NCBI GenBank assembly: GCA_051453625.1
Contig: JBOZIK010000001.1
Location: 117,272,053-117,336,052, forward strand
Source: Welwitschia mirabilis
Lineage: Eukaryota; Gnetophyta; Gnetopsida; Welwitschiales
DNA length: 64,000 nt
Direction of reading: 5' to 3'
The notes below the pieces were generated by a model, which was not told where the DNA came from, made no database searches, and saw only the letters and a list, made by a program, of their open reading frames with translations. Made by a program: the position numbers and the translations under genes. This document shows positions 35,575 to 44,808 of the stretch, piece after piece. Position 1 is the stretch's first letter. Every line of letters starts with the position of its first letter.

Positions 35575-36490
35575 AGTATGACTCTATCTATTTTTTTATT
35601 TTCTATAATAGATGAAATAGTTGAGAAATGTAGGTCTTAAAATTTCCATGTACTATAGAACTTATGTATTGGGATAAAAATGATCTTCTTTTAACATTTA
35701 TATTTTTCTTCATTAGGCACATATCTTTAAGAAACTTATCATAAAATGGATTTTTCTTAATAGCATCCAAAAGTAAAATTTTAATGTTAATAATTTTAGG
35801 TATTCTTTTTTTAGTTATTTTCTTCCCTTAGAATGTAAGATAGTTAGGTAAGAAGAAGTTCCACAATTTCTTATGTCTAAATTTGTTTCCCAAATTGTTC
35901 TCTTTATCTTTCTTAATTTGAGATGTAGTTTAAAATAAAGTGTTAGATGTAGATGTATCCTCTCTAGGTAATTGAAATTTTTTATTAATATGGATAATAG
36001 TTCTAAATAAGATAGCATTAACTTTCTAAACCTCTTATAAATAGTTAATTATGTTTACATCCTTTTAAGCTGAGAGTAGGTTAGGAGAGAAACTTACCCT
36101 TTTTCCTTTTATTAACTATAATAAATATGTTAGTGGTAGTTTAAGGAATTTGATTTATTTCTCATTCTATAAATTGAAAATTTTGAGTTATTTGGTTTTT
36201 TATTTTAGCTTACTTATTACTAATATCTAATTAGGCATCCATAAATTATTTTAGAGTATCCTATAGTAACCTATTTAAAGGTTAATGAGATGATGATGGT
36301 TGTGATGTGAATGATTCGTTTTATTAGAGTTTTCCATAAAAATATAGCATGTTTTACTAATTTGGGTCATAAGAATCTTTATAAGGAAATGATGGCTTCT
36401 ATGCTTATTGTTGTTGTTGTTGTTCAAAGAAAAGCCTCTTAGCTTATATAATGTTTACATTCTTAGTCACTATTAATGAAATAAATAGAT
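35575..36490 (-). pseudogene. Athila/Tat-like gag C-terminal region, copy C1
   Basis: Read on the minus strand from 36490 down: a Gln repeat (TTG/CAA run at about 36406-36425), then PSFPYKDSYDPN, a variable linker, and finally LLDAIKKNPFYDKFLKDMCL followed by KKNINVKRRSFLSQYISSIV (about 35620-35770). That last block is the well-conserved gag-to-protease junction of Athila-type elements. The protease itself is missing. The central part (35900-36250) matches 54900-55300, so C1 and the long pseudo-polyprotein at 51975-56560 belong to one family. Several stops interrupt it. Confidence 0.7.
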
Positions 36491-36494
36491 ACTT

Positions 36495-36815
36495 ATTATG
36501 GATTAGTTTTTGCTATGATTTGCATCTATGTAAATATTTTGAATTTAAAAGATTTCTCTAGAATACAAATCTTGGTAAAGCATAATTAAAATTTTACCAA
36601 TAAATAACTAGGACTTTCATTTACACTATAGTCCCATGTCATCCTTTATAAATGATAAATATAATAATAAAATAGTAAAAGCATGTATAGAATTAATTTT
36701 CATAACTATTATAAAATGCTATTGTACTATAAATTGAGATTATGTTGTTGTGCTCAATAACTAAAACTAGAAATGAAGTATAAACTTAACATCTAGAGTA
36801 AACATAACAATAAAA
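36495..36815 (-). repeat. leader/LTR segment shared with 57080-57395
   Basis: About 320 bases align with 57080-57395: shared phrases are gttttt(g)ctatg, gatacaaatc(c)t, actagcacttt(t)atttac/actatagtc, ttt(t)ataactattataaaatg and ataactaaaacta. Both copies lie on the 5' side (minus strand) of an Athila-like gag, so this is the leader or LTR portion of that family. Which of the two cannot be decided here. Confidence 0.6.
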
Positions 36816-37549
36816 GTATGCGTTTGAATGATGATAGTCATGCTTTATATTGATATTAAAGAAGTCATATTAAGCATTCATTTAAGATCAAGCATGGTGA
36901 TATAATCTTATTCACCATATAAGTGTTAGTAGAAACTCTTGATTATAGCTTTCATAGCTTACTTTAGAAGCATGAAAAGTAGGTTATCACTTATAAAGGG
37001 TATGAAACCATAGCAAACTATGAACTAATATTAACACAAAGAAAATCACTCAAAAATTTACAAAAATATTAGCATAATCTAATCTAAACTAGAAGTTATA
37101 AGTATAAAATCATATTCATACTTGAAATTAAAGAAATAAAATACATAAAACTTTAAGACTTTTATTACATGAATAGAAAAAAGGCTACATCAAAGGAACT
37201 TTAGCTAAAATGTGAATGTCATTCTAGCCTTAGAGGCTAGCTTATTTCTAAAGGAACATTTAAAAAGAAAACATGGCAATTCTCTCCTCAATAATTCCAA
37301 ACACAGCTAAAGAATTAACAAGCCTATAATTAAAGCAAAGGTTCCCTTCTATACATTGAAAACTGGGATTAGAATTAGTATCTCATGAATTTGCATTAAA
37401 TATTAATTTTGTCAAATCAATTCACTAATAGTATGAATGTATTTAGTAGTTAAAGTGAAACTTAAAACATAAGAATAAAAGTATAAAGCCTAACTAGATC
37501 AATTCCATCATTAGATTTCATTAGTGCCACTAGCATTCTAGGAAGATAG
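36816..37549. other. AT-rich flank of SIRE-like element 2
   Basis: This probably continues the 5' part of gypsy copy C1 and is interrupted by element 2 at 37550; the continuation would be at 45951. No gene was recognised. Bases 37545-37549 (gatag) are the left target-site duplication. Confidence 0.45.
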
Positions 37550-38029
37550 TGTTAAGTTATATTGTCAAATTGATGTTAAACTAACATACCTAATATAGTG
37601 TAATATGTTATAAATATTTTACGTAAATAAAGTCTTTGAAGGTTAGAAGTAATTTAACATTTTTATCAAGTTTTTCATGACCCAAAAACTAAAAATATTC
37701 ATAACGTTTGACTATATCCAAACAAAGTTAGCCAGACCTAAACCTAAAGTTTTCTAATGAAATTATTAAGGGGTCAACTAGACCTTAAAAGAAGTCAAAT
37801 ATACCTGAGCCAAATATTTATTTGTTAAAATTCTCAAGGGGTTAATTGGACCTCATAAGTGGTTGGCTGAACTTGGATCAAATATAATTGGCTGAACTTG
37901 GATCAAATATAGTCGGATCAAAGTTCTTATTTTAAATATATTAATATTTTCATGTGATATTTTAAAAGTAAATTTTATTTTATAAAACCTATTTAGCCCT
38001 TCCACCATCTAAGGTTTATAGATATTTCA
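37550..38029 (+). repeat. 5' LTR of element 2 with internal deletion
   Basis: It starts TGTTAAGTTATATTGTC and ends gatatttca. The first ~360 bases align with 44809-45170 and the last ~100 with 45865-45945. About 700 bases of the 3' LTR (motif array end, TATA region and repeats) are missing. At the junction a 25-base unit containing ttggctgaacttggatcaaa is present twice in tandem (37863-37911). The promoter portion is gone, so this copy could not be transcribed from its own LTR after the deletion. Confidence 0.85.
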
Positions 38030-38031
38030 TT

Positions 38032-38043
38032 TGGTATTAGAGC
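38032..38043 (+). other. primer binding site (tRNA-Met type)
   Basis: TGGTATTAGAGC, two bases after the LTR end. It is the standard initiator-Met site with a single C-to-T change. Confidence 0.85.
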
Positions 38044-38095
38044 TAAGTTAAGTTATTCATAGATCCTACTAGATCTTGAATCTTTAACCCTAGCG

Positions 38096-39060
38096 ATGAG
38101 TGACCCTGTAGATGGATTTTCTATTGGAAGGCTACCACTATTTTATGAAACTAACTATGATTACTAGAAGGCTAGATGAGAGTTTTTCTAAGGTCCCTTG
38201 ATGTTAACATAGAAGAGATTATCTACAATGGATATGAACAACCTACAATAGCCAAAAGGGATAGTAGTGGTAATACCAAGATCATGATGAAACCAAAAGA
38301 TCAATGAACTCTCATTGACAAGGCTAAGATAACTATAAATGCTTATGCTCTTAATGCCTTTTTTTTATGTAATTTGTGTATAATAATTTAAGACGATTTA
38401 AATTGCAAACATGGCAAATAAGTATGAGACATTCTTGAAGTAGCTCATGAGGACATGTTAACTATAAAGACGGTAAAATTACAAATTCTCATCTCCAAGT
38501 TTAAATATATTAAGATGGAGGAGGAATAAAATATTAAAGAGTTCTTTGATAGATTGAAGAGCCAATAAACTTAATGAAAATCCTAGAAGAAAATCTGTAT
38601 GAAGAAAAAATGGTAAAAAAAGTCTTAAGATCCCTTCCAAATTTCTTTAATCCAAAGGTCATGGCCATTGAAGAAAGTAATAATATCAATCAGATGGCCT
38701 TATATGAACTACAAGGTAATATTCAAACTTATGAATTAAAGTCTCTTAAAGATAAGAATAAAAATCTTGCACTAAAAAAATATATAGAAAGAATCTAGAC
38801 TTGAAAGATTAGATGATGATCTTGATAAGGATGAGGTTTCACTATGATCAAGAAGGTTCAAAAAATTCTTACATAGAAAAATAAGAAATGGAAAATTAAG
38901 TAAGGGGTCTAGAAGGAACAAATTCATGCTAGGAAGAGATCAAGAGAAAGGAAAGGAGATCTAGTGCTATGCCTATAAATAATATGAACATGTTACAAAT
39001 GAATGTTCTAATAACAAAATGGATTAGAGAAAATCCAAGATACCATTATTTATTACCACC
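38096..39060 (+). pseudogene. SIRE-like gag of element 2
   Basis: It starts at ATG 38096 with MSDPVDGFSIGRLPLFYETN, followed by a stop where the Trp of 'YWKAR' belongs. It continues IEEIIYNGYEQPTIAKRDSS, KPKDQ.TLIDKAKITINAYA, and an open frame 38574-38798 with MKILEENLYEEK, LRSLPNFFNPKVMAIEES and ELQGNIQTYEL. The zinc knuckle (about 38960-39005) keeps its first Cys, the His and the last Cys, but the second Cys is Tyr (TAT), so it is broken. The role is that of capsid/nucleocapsid. Stops include TAG and TGA in place of Trp and TAA/TAG in place of Gln. Confidence 0.9.
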
Positions 39061-39660
39061 TAAGACAATGTAGATAAGAAAGAAGATAACAACTCTAGTC
39101 AAGAATTATATGGAGATAGGAGACTTTCTTTTATGGCAATAGTACCTCTTTTAAAAGAGGGGTCTTATTTAACCAAACTAGATTATTTAAATATTATCGA
39201 AAAAAGAGAAGAATAATTAGAAGATATCTATCGAGAGCTATACTCAAAATGTAAAAAGCTAGCAAAATGGATTAATAAGCTAAACAAAATAATAAAGGTT
39301 CTAAATAAGAAAAAGAAAGATTTAAAGGCCAAATACAATAAGATTTAAAAGGATAACACAAAGCTAATTCAAGAGGTAAAAAGTTTTTCTAATTTTATAG
39401 GTAAATTTTCTAANNNNNNNNNNNNNNNNNNNNNNNNNNNNNNNNNNNNNNNNNNNNNNNNNNNNNNNNNNNNNNNNNNNNNNNNNNNNNNNNNNNNNNN
39501 NNNNNNNNNNNNNAAGATTTAAAGGCCAAATACAAGAAGATTTAAAAGGATAACACAAAGCTAATTCAAGAGGTAAAAAGTTTGTCTAATTTTATAGGTA
39601 AATTTTCTAATTATTCTAGTTAATTGAAATACATTCTTGGAATAGAAAAATTGGTCCATA
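39061..39660 (+). pseudogene. coiled-coil linker of element 2 gag-pol, with duplicated gap flanks
   Basis: After the zinc knuckle, an acidic segment (39061-39120) leads into a Lys/Leu-rich heptad-like stretch: EDIYRELYSKCKKLAKWINK, LNKIIKVLNKKKKDLKAKY. This is the coiled coil that SIRE-type polyproteins carry between gag and protease. A 100-N gap at 39414-39513 interrupts it. The 97 bases before the gap (39317-39413) and the 97 after it (39514-39610) differ at only two positions, so the gap is probably spurious. Confidence 0.75.
39414..39513. other. assembly gap (100 N) with duplicated flanks
   Basis: A placeholder gap. The left and right flanks are the same 97 bases with two substitutions (T/G at each), as expected when two overlapping contigs were scaffolded without merging. 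Confidence 0.95.
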
Positions 39661-40298
39661 ACAAAATAGGCATTAGATTCACATCTCCAAAACTAGTCAA
39701 GTTTTTAGATGAGGAAATATAGAAAAGTAATAATTTACTTTCAAAGATTACCTATCATTTTAACCGAAAATCAAGTCACTTAAAATTATCTTGAAATTTT
39801 TGAAAGGAAATGTTTTTCTAAATCAACTAGATCTTTCCCATTTAAACTTATTTCTAAAACTTTTGTACTATAATAGTCCAAAAGGACTAAGTGGATAATG
39901 GCTAATAATTTAAAATGCTTTTGATTTAAATAGCATTTATTGATATTTAAATAGTTAATTTTATTGATACATGATAGGTGACAAATCAAGATTTAAACAC
40001 TTAAACAATTTTAATGGAGGAGAAGTAACTTTCGATGATGACGAAAAGGCAAAAATTGAAGGCATTGGAAGCATTGATGGAGGTAACATATCTAAAATCA
40101 ATGAAGTTTTATTTGAATTAGTATTAGTAAAATTTATGATAAAGGTCATAGAGTTATTTTTAATTGTCAAAAAAGTAAAGTTGGATATGGTCAAACAAAT
40201 GAGGTTCTTCTTAAAGCAAATAGAATAGACAATGTTTATAATATTGATCAACCTTGTTCTATTTATCATTTTTTGCATATAAACAAGAAGAGTTATGG
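39661..40298 (+). pseudogene. protease of element 2
   Basis: At 39941-39973 the frame reads stop-Y-L-N-S-stop-F-Y-stop-Y-M. Aligned to the copia protease signature (element 1: LYLDGGCSIHM), the catalytic Asp is Asn (AAT at 39950-39952), the following Gly is a stop, and the Cys and Ser are also replaced. The open frame 39971-40228 then reads MIGDKSRFKHLNNFNGGEVT and KAKIEGIGSI, the rest of the fold. 40200-40298 begins the pre-integrase domain (NRIDNVYNIDQPCS). The protease is inactive by loss of the catalytic Asp. Confidence 0.88.
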
Positions 40299-40398
40299 NN
40301 NNNNNNNNNNNNNNNNNNNNNNNNNNNNNNNNNNNNNNNNNNNNNNNNNNNNNNNNNNNNNNNNNNNNNNNNNNNNNNNNNNNNNNNNNNNNNNNNNN
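40299..40398. other. assembly gap (100 N) with duplicated flanks
   Basis: A placeholder gap. The flanks 40203-40298 and 40399-40494 are the same 96 bases with three substitutions, again an unmerged overlap. Confidence 0.95.
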
Positions 40399-41420
40399 GG
40401 TTCTTCTTAAAGCAAATAGAATAGACAATGTTGATAATATTAATCAACCTTCTTCTATTTATCATTTTTTGCATATAAACAAGAAGAGTTATGGCATCAA
40501 TGGTTAGGTCATATCAACTATAACCATCTTAAAATCATTATTAAAAAGGAAATTGTGAGAGAAATTCCTAAGATTAATATTAATAAACATAGGTTGTGTA
40601 ATGCATGTTAAAAGGGAAAACAAATAACAATCTCCCAAAAATGTAAAAACCTATTCTCCATAATAATTCCCCTTAAAATTATTCACATGAACTTGATGGG
40701 ACCTACTCAAACAAAAATCTTGATTAAAAAAATACTTTTTTGATAATGATAGATGACTTCTCTAGGTTCACTAGATTACTTTCCTAGGAAACAAGGTTGA
40801 AATTTTCGAAAGCTATGTTGAAATATAAAATTAAATTTAGAATAAAAAGGGATATATTATTAAATGGATTAGAGGTAATTATAAAGGAGAATTTAAGAAT
40901 CATATTTTTGAAAAATATTGTGTGGAAAATGGTATAGAAAATTAGTTTTTAGCACCAAAACCCCCACAACAAAATGAAATGTCAGAAAGGAAAAATAGGG
41001 TACTTCAAAATATGGCAGTAACAACCCTAAATGATAAGGAGGTACCAAAAACATTTTAGGTTGAAATATTAAGTATTATATATTAAATCATTAATATAGT
41101 TTATTTAATACCTGACATGGATAAAACCCCCTGTGATATTTAGAAAGGAAGAAAACCAAATGTATCCTATTTTAAAGTTTTTGAAAAGAAGTGCTTTATT
41201 TTAAAAGATAAAGAACATTTGAGTAAATTTAAGTCTAAGGTAGATAAATAAATTTTTCTTGAATATTCAAGCAAAAGTAAATCTTATAGGGTCTTCAACA
41301 AATAAAGTCTAATGATAGAAGAATCTATAAATGTACAAATAGATGACATAAGTCTCAAACTTCTACCTACAAGTGGTGAAGAAGATCTCTTTCAAATATT
41401 ACAACCATCAAACAAGTCAC
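40399..41420 (+). pseudogene. integrase of element 2
   Basis: The pre-integrase zinc domain reads ELWHQWLGHINYNHL with the His pair, and LCNAC with the Cys pair intact (about 40480-40610). In the core, the first catalytic Asp is Asn (IHMNLMGPTQTK, codon 40690-40692), the second is Asn (IRGNYKGEF, 40877-40879), and the Glu is kept (QQNEMSERKNR, 40985-40987). The C-terminal region follows: TPCDI.KGRKPNVSYFKVFE, KFKSKVDK.IFLEYSSKSKS, YRVFNK. Two of three catalytic acids are lost by G-to-A changes, and there are several TAG/TAA stops and one or two frameshifts near 40740-40860. Confidence 0.92.
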
Positions 41421-41594
41421 AAATAGAAAAGAAGAGTAAACAATGTAAGAATCAACTTTCAAGACAATTATAAAGAACTAAAATATTATCCCCTTAACTC
41501 AGTTTTTAAAGATGTAAACTCAAGAATGCATACAAGAAATTCTCTTAAAAATTTTTATGCTCACGTTTGCTATGTTTCTTAAGTCAAACTTAAG

Positions 41595-42385
41595 AAATAT
41601 GAAGAGGCTGAAACTCATGAAGAGTGGATGATGGTAATGTAAGAATTATAACAATTTAAATGAAATGATATTTGGGAATTAGTGAAAAGAACTAAGGATT
41701 ATAACATGATTGAAATAAAGTGGATCTTTAAGAATAAGTATTATAAACACAACAATGTGATTAAGAACAAGTAAATATTAGTGGTTCAAAGTTACAATTA
41801 GATTAAAGGGAGTGATGTATAAGACACTTCTGCTTTAGTGAAAAAACTAGATAGCATTAGAATGTTTCTTTCATTTATTGCTTTTAAAAATCTTAAAGTT
41901 TTCCAAATGGATGTGAAATCTTCTTTCTTAAATGAAGCACTTAAGGAAGAGATGTATGTGAAACAACTAAGAGGCTTCATAGATCCTTGTAAATCAAACC
42001 TTGTATATAGACTCGAAAAGTTATTTTACAAATTGAAATAGATCCCTAGGGCATGGTATAAAAAACTAGAAACTTTTCTTAAGGATAATGGTTATAGCTA
42101 GATAGCTATTAATAAAACTCTTTGTGTCAAGAAACTTAAGTAAGATTTCATTATTATTCAAATCTATGTTAATTATTAATTTTTAAAGCTTTAAAGGAAG
42201 AACTTTTAAAATAATTTGCTAACATTATGATAACACACTTTGAGATGAATATACTTAGAGAAATAATCATGTTTCTTGGGTTGTAAATTAAGCAAACCAA
42301 ATAAGGAATTTTTATCTCTTAATCAAAATACACTAAGGTGTTGATTAAGGAATTTGGGCTTAAAAATAAAAAATCAACCAATTAA
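41595..42385 (+). pseudogene. reverse transcriptase of element 2
   Basis: From 41595: KYEEAETHEEWMMVM, then DIWELVKR and IEIKWIFKNK (fingers). The open frame 41838-42041 follows with VFQMDVKSSFLNEALKEEMY (first catalytic Asp kept, codon 41910-41912) and NLVYRLEKLFYKLK. After a stop come PRAWYKKLETFLKDNGYS. The YVDD box reads YVNY (42165-42176), so both active-site Asp are lost (GAT to AAT and TAT). The connection follows: FEMNILREIIMFLGL and KQTK.GIFIS.SKYTKVLIK. It copies element RNA into DNA in intact relatives; this copy cannot. Confidence 0.93.
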
Positions 42386-42990
42386 AAACTCTCTAGGAGT
42401 ATCAGAGGAGGTTTATTATATTTAGTAGCTAGTAGACCTGATATAATGTTTAGTATTTCTATAAGTGCTAGATATCAGATCAATCCCAAGGAATATCACC
42501 TCTAAGCTATTAAAGAAATCATAAGATATATAAAAGGTATTAGTGATTATGGACTATGGTATCCCATAGGAAATTATTTTAAACTTGTATATTTTAGTGA
42601 TGTTGACTAAGCTAGATGCAAAGATGATCAAAAAAGTACTAGTGTAAATTGCTTCTTCTTAGTATTATGTTTAGTAGGCGAGGTAAGTAAGAAATAAAAT
42701 TCTATCACTCTTTTATTGTAGAAGTAGAATATATAGTAGTAAGAAGTTGTTGTACCCATCTCATATAAATTAAAAAAAAATGATCAAATACTTTGATATT
42801 AACTATGAAAAGATACCCATTTTTTGTGATAATACAAGTAACATTAACATCGTAAAAAATAATGTTCAGCATTAGAGATCAAGTAGAAAAGTAATATTTT
42901 TATAATTTCATAAACATTAATCAATAGCTAGCTAATATTTTTATAAAACCTATAGACTTTAACAAATTTCTAAATCTTTGATATAATTGT
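42386..42990 (+). pseudogene. RNase H of element 2
   Basis: It reads GGLLYLVASRPDIMFSISIS, then ARYQINPKEYHL.AIKEIIR and YIKGISDYGLWYP, the standard copia lead-in. The first RNase H Asp block is kept as YFSDVD (about 42596). The middle follows as KDDQKSTSVNCFFL and VSKK.NS, and the third block as IPIFCDNTSNINIVKNN (about 42822). The end contains IFIKPIDFNKF. Stops are TAA/TAG, mostly in place of Gln and Trp, with a frameshift near 42700-42770. Confidence 0.9.
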
Positions 42991-43324
42991 AGGTCTATCA
43001 TCATCCTTTAACTAAAGGTATGGTGGTTAACTAGATTTTTAATTTAGTTGAATAGACTTAGGGAAGTCAGGTTTATCAAATTTTAACCTAGTTACCTAAA
43101 GTTATTTTAGAAAATTTGATTCAAGTTAGGTTGATCAAACCTATAGGGTTTCAATGGAAGAAAGGTAATGGATCCAATTTTTTTCTTAGAATTAGTTTAT
43201 TTCACCCTTTCTATAAAATATTTTTAGCATTCTTTCTTCCTCATTTCCACTTGCCTTTCATCTGTCTTCCTTTCTTTGTTAGTTTTCTTCCTCTTTTTTT
43301 CTTTTAATCTTTAACAAATATCAT
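42991..43324 (+). other. spacer between RNase H and extra ORF
   Basis: Pyrimidine-rich (43190-43310, ttcctcatttccacttgcc type) with two or three GTTAACTAGA/GTTGATCAAACC motifs of the LTR kind (43025-43140). A 63-codon open frame here (43116-43307) is low-complexity Phe/Pro and unlikely to be coding; it may serve as a leader or splice region for the extra ORF. Confidence 0.5.
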
Positions 43325-44388
43325 ATGCCATTCATGGCCGAGTTATCTTCCAAAAGAAAAAGGTAAAGGAACTAGTTAGCAAAGATCTAACATATTTTTC
43401 TTCAAGAATATCAAAAGAGGATCTTGATAAGTTTGTGGACATGTTTAAAATAAAACCTATCTGCTAGAAGAGACCAATGGATTCAAGAGAGTTTAGAGAA
43501 CTCCAAGATGTGGTAAGACTCCTCAATGAACTAGATTTGTCCTATTTTCTTGAAGTATATAGTTTTTTCTATCCTTTCCTTACCTGCATGTTCTACTCTA
43601 ATGCCACTTATGATGGTGATACCACTACTCTTTTCAAACTTGTTTTGGATGAAAAAAATAAAAGTTATCCTAGATTTGATAGCATCCCTTATAAATATCT
43701 TTAGAGGAAATTATGAGAAGTTCTCATCCTTGGATAACTCCATGGAGGACAAGGTAGACATCACCAGGGAGCTCTATGGTGGAAAACCACCCTTTCCACA
43801 TCTCATGTTATTCCCAAGTATTGTTTTCTTTATCTTATCTTTACTTATAATTTTTTACCTCTTATTTATCATCATGATAAAACCTTAAACTATCAACCAT
43901 GTCTTTTGTATTTGGTAAGAACTCATCACTCCATTAATGCACCTACCATTATTCTTAAAAATATGGTCTCTCAACTTGAGTATCACAAAATTAGGGATCT
44001 TTCATAGTCTTTTCTTATTGCAAATATTTATCATTATTTTAGGGTCTTACTATACGTTAATCTTGAAATCTTAACCTCCATGTCTTCCATTAGGCATGCC
44101 ACTCTTTCTTGCATGCATATCTTCTCTGGTTCTAATAAATCCTTCAAATCCAGTTCTAAAGAGTAGGCCTCTCTTGATGAAACTCTTTATTACCTAAAAA
44201 GCCTAGATTCATGTACTTATCACATGAAAGAGGCTCTTATTATTGCTAGATATGAGATAGCAGATACTTTTAAGAAGGCTAATAGTTCTCAGCACTAGGC
44301 AGAAGAAGAAGAAGAAGAAGAAGAAGAAGAGTTGACCCTAACTCAAAAGAAGAATCTCAAAAGAAAGAGGAGTTTGATTAGAGCTTGT
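43325..44388 (+). pseudogene. extra ORF after pol (env position), element 2
   Basis: This is the homologue of 22245-23320. It starts near ATG 43325/43334 (MAELSSKRKR). Blocks: LTYFSSRISKEDLDKFVDMF; the open frame 43477-43704 with MDSREFRELQDVVRLLNEL, the hydrophobic YSFFYPFLTCMFYSNATYDG, and TTTLFKLVLDE; HHSINAPTIILKNMVSQLEY (about 43930-43985); a hydrophobic segment; SIRHATLSCMHIFSGSNKSF; HMKEALIIARYEIADTFKKA; and a run of GAA codons at 44301-44331 giving a poly-Glu tail. It has at least three stops and a frameshift. The middle part resembles the 'putative plant transposon protein' family and the ORF at 59440-60620. No enzyme motif is seen; its role is unknown. Confidence 0.7.
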
Positions 44389-44808
44389 TGTTTTATTTAG
44401 TTTTATCCTTTGTCATTAATGTTAAAACAAGAAGAAAATAGTCTCTCTGCTATTAGATCTATTATTTTTCCTTGTTTTTACTATGGTTATTGTATGTTTT
44501 AAAAGATTAAAACCTACTTGTATTGCTTAGTTATAATTGCTCTAATAATTAGTTATCTTTGTAATTATAAGTTTAAATACTATTATTAGAAGTAATGAAT
44601 ATTATATTACCTATAAAATTCTCATTTAAGTGTCTCTTATTTTAATTTTTACAAAATTATAAATGCACGTGAATGAGTAATAAATGTTTTATTACTTAAT
44701 ATTATATAATGTTTTTTTGGGAATATTGTCATGAGGATTTTTCTACATCAAATTGATAATTTTTGTGTATAATCAACATAGTTTACTATCAATATCAAAG
44801 GGAGATAT
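44389..44808 (+). other. 3' untranslated internal end and PPT of element 2
   Basis: AT-rich sequence ending in aatatcaaagggagata (44792-44808), a good polypurine tract that abuts the 3' LTR at 44809. The 'atcaatatcaaaggg' phrase is the same type as in the element 1 family. Confidence 0.8.

Noticed and set aside
41798-41980. Minus-strand open frame
   Set aside because: It is antisense to the RT of element 2, which matches the family on the plus strand.
43325-44388. Extra ORF considered as a true envelope gene
   Set aside because: No signal peptide, cleavage site or convincing terminal membrane anchor could be seen. The hydrophobic segments are internal, and a better resemblance is to the plant-transposon-protein family.
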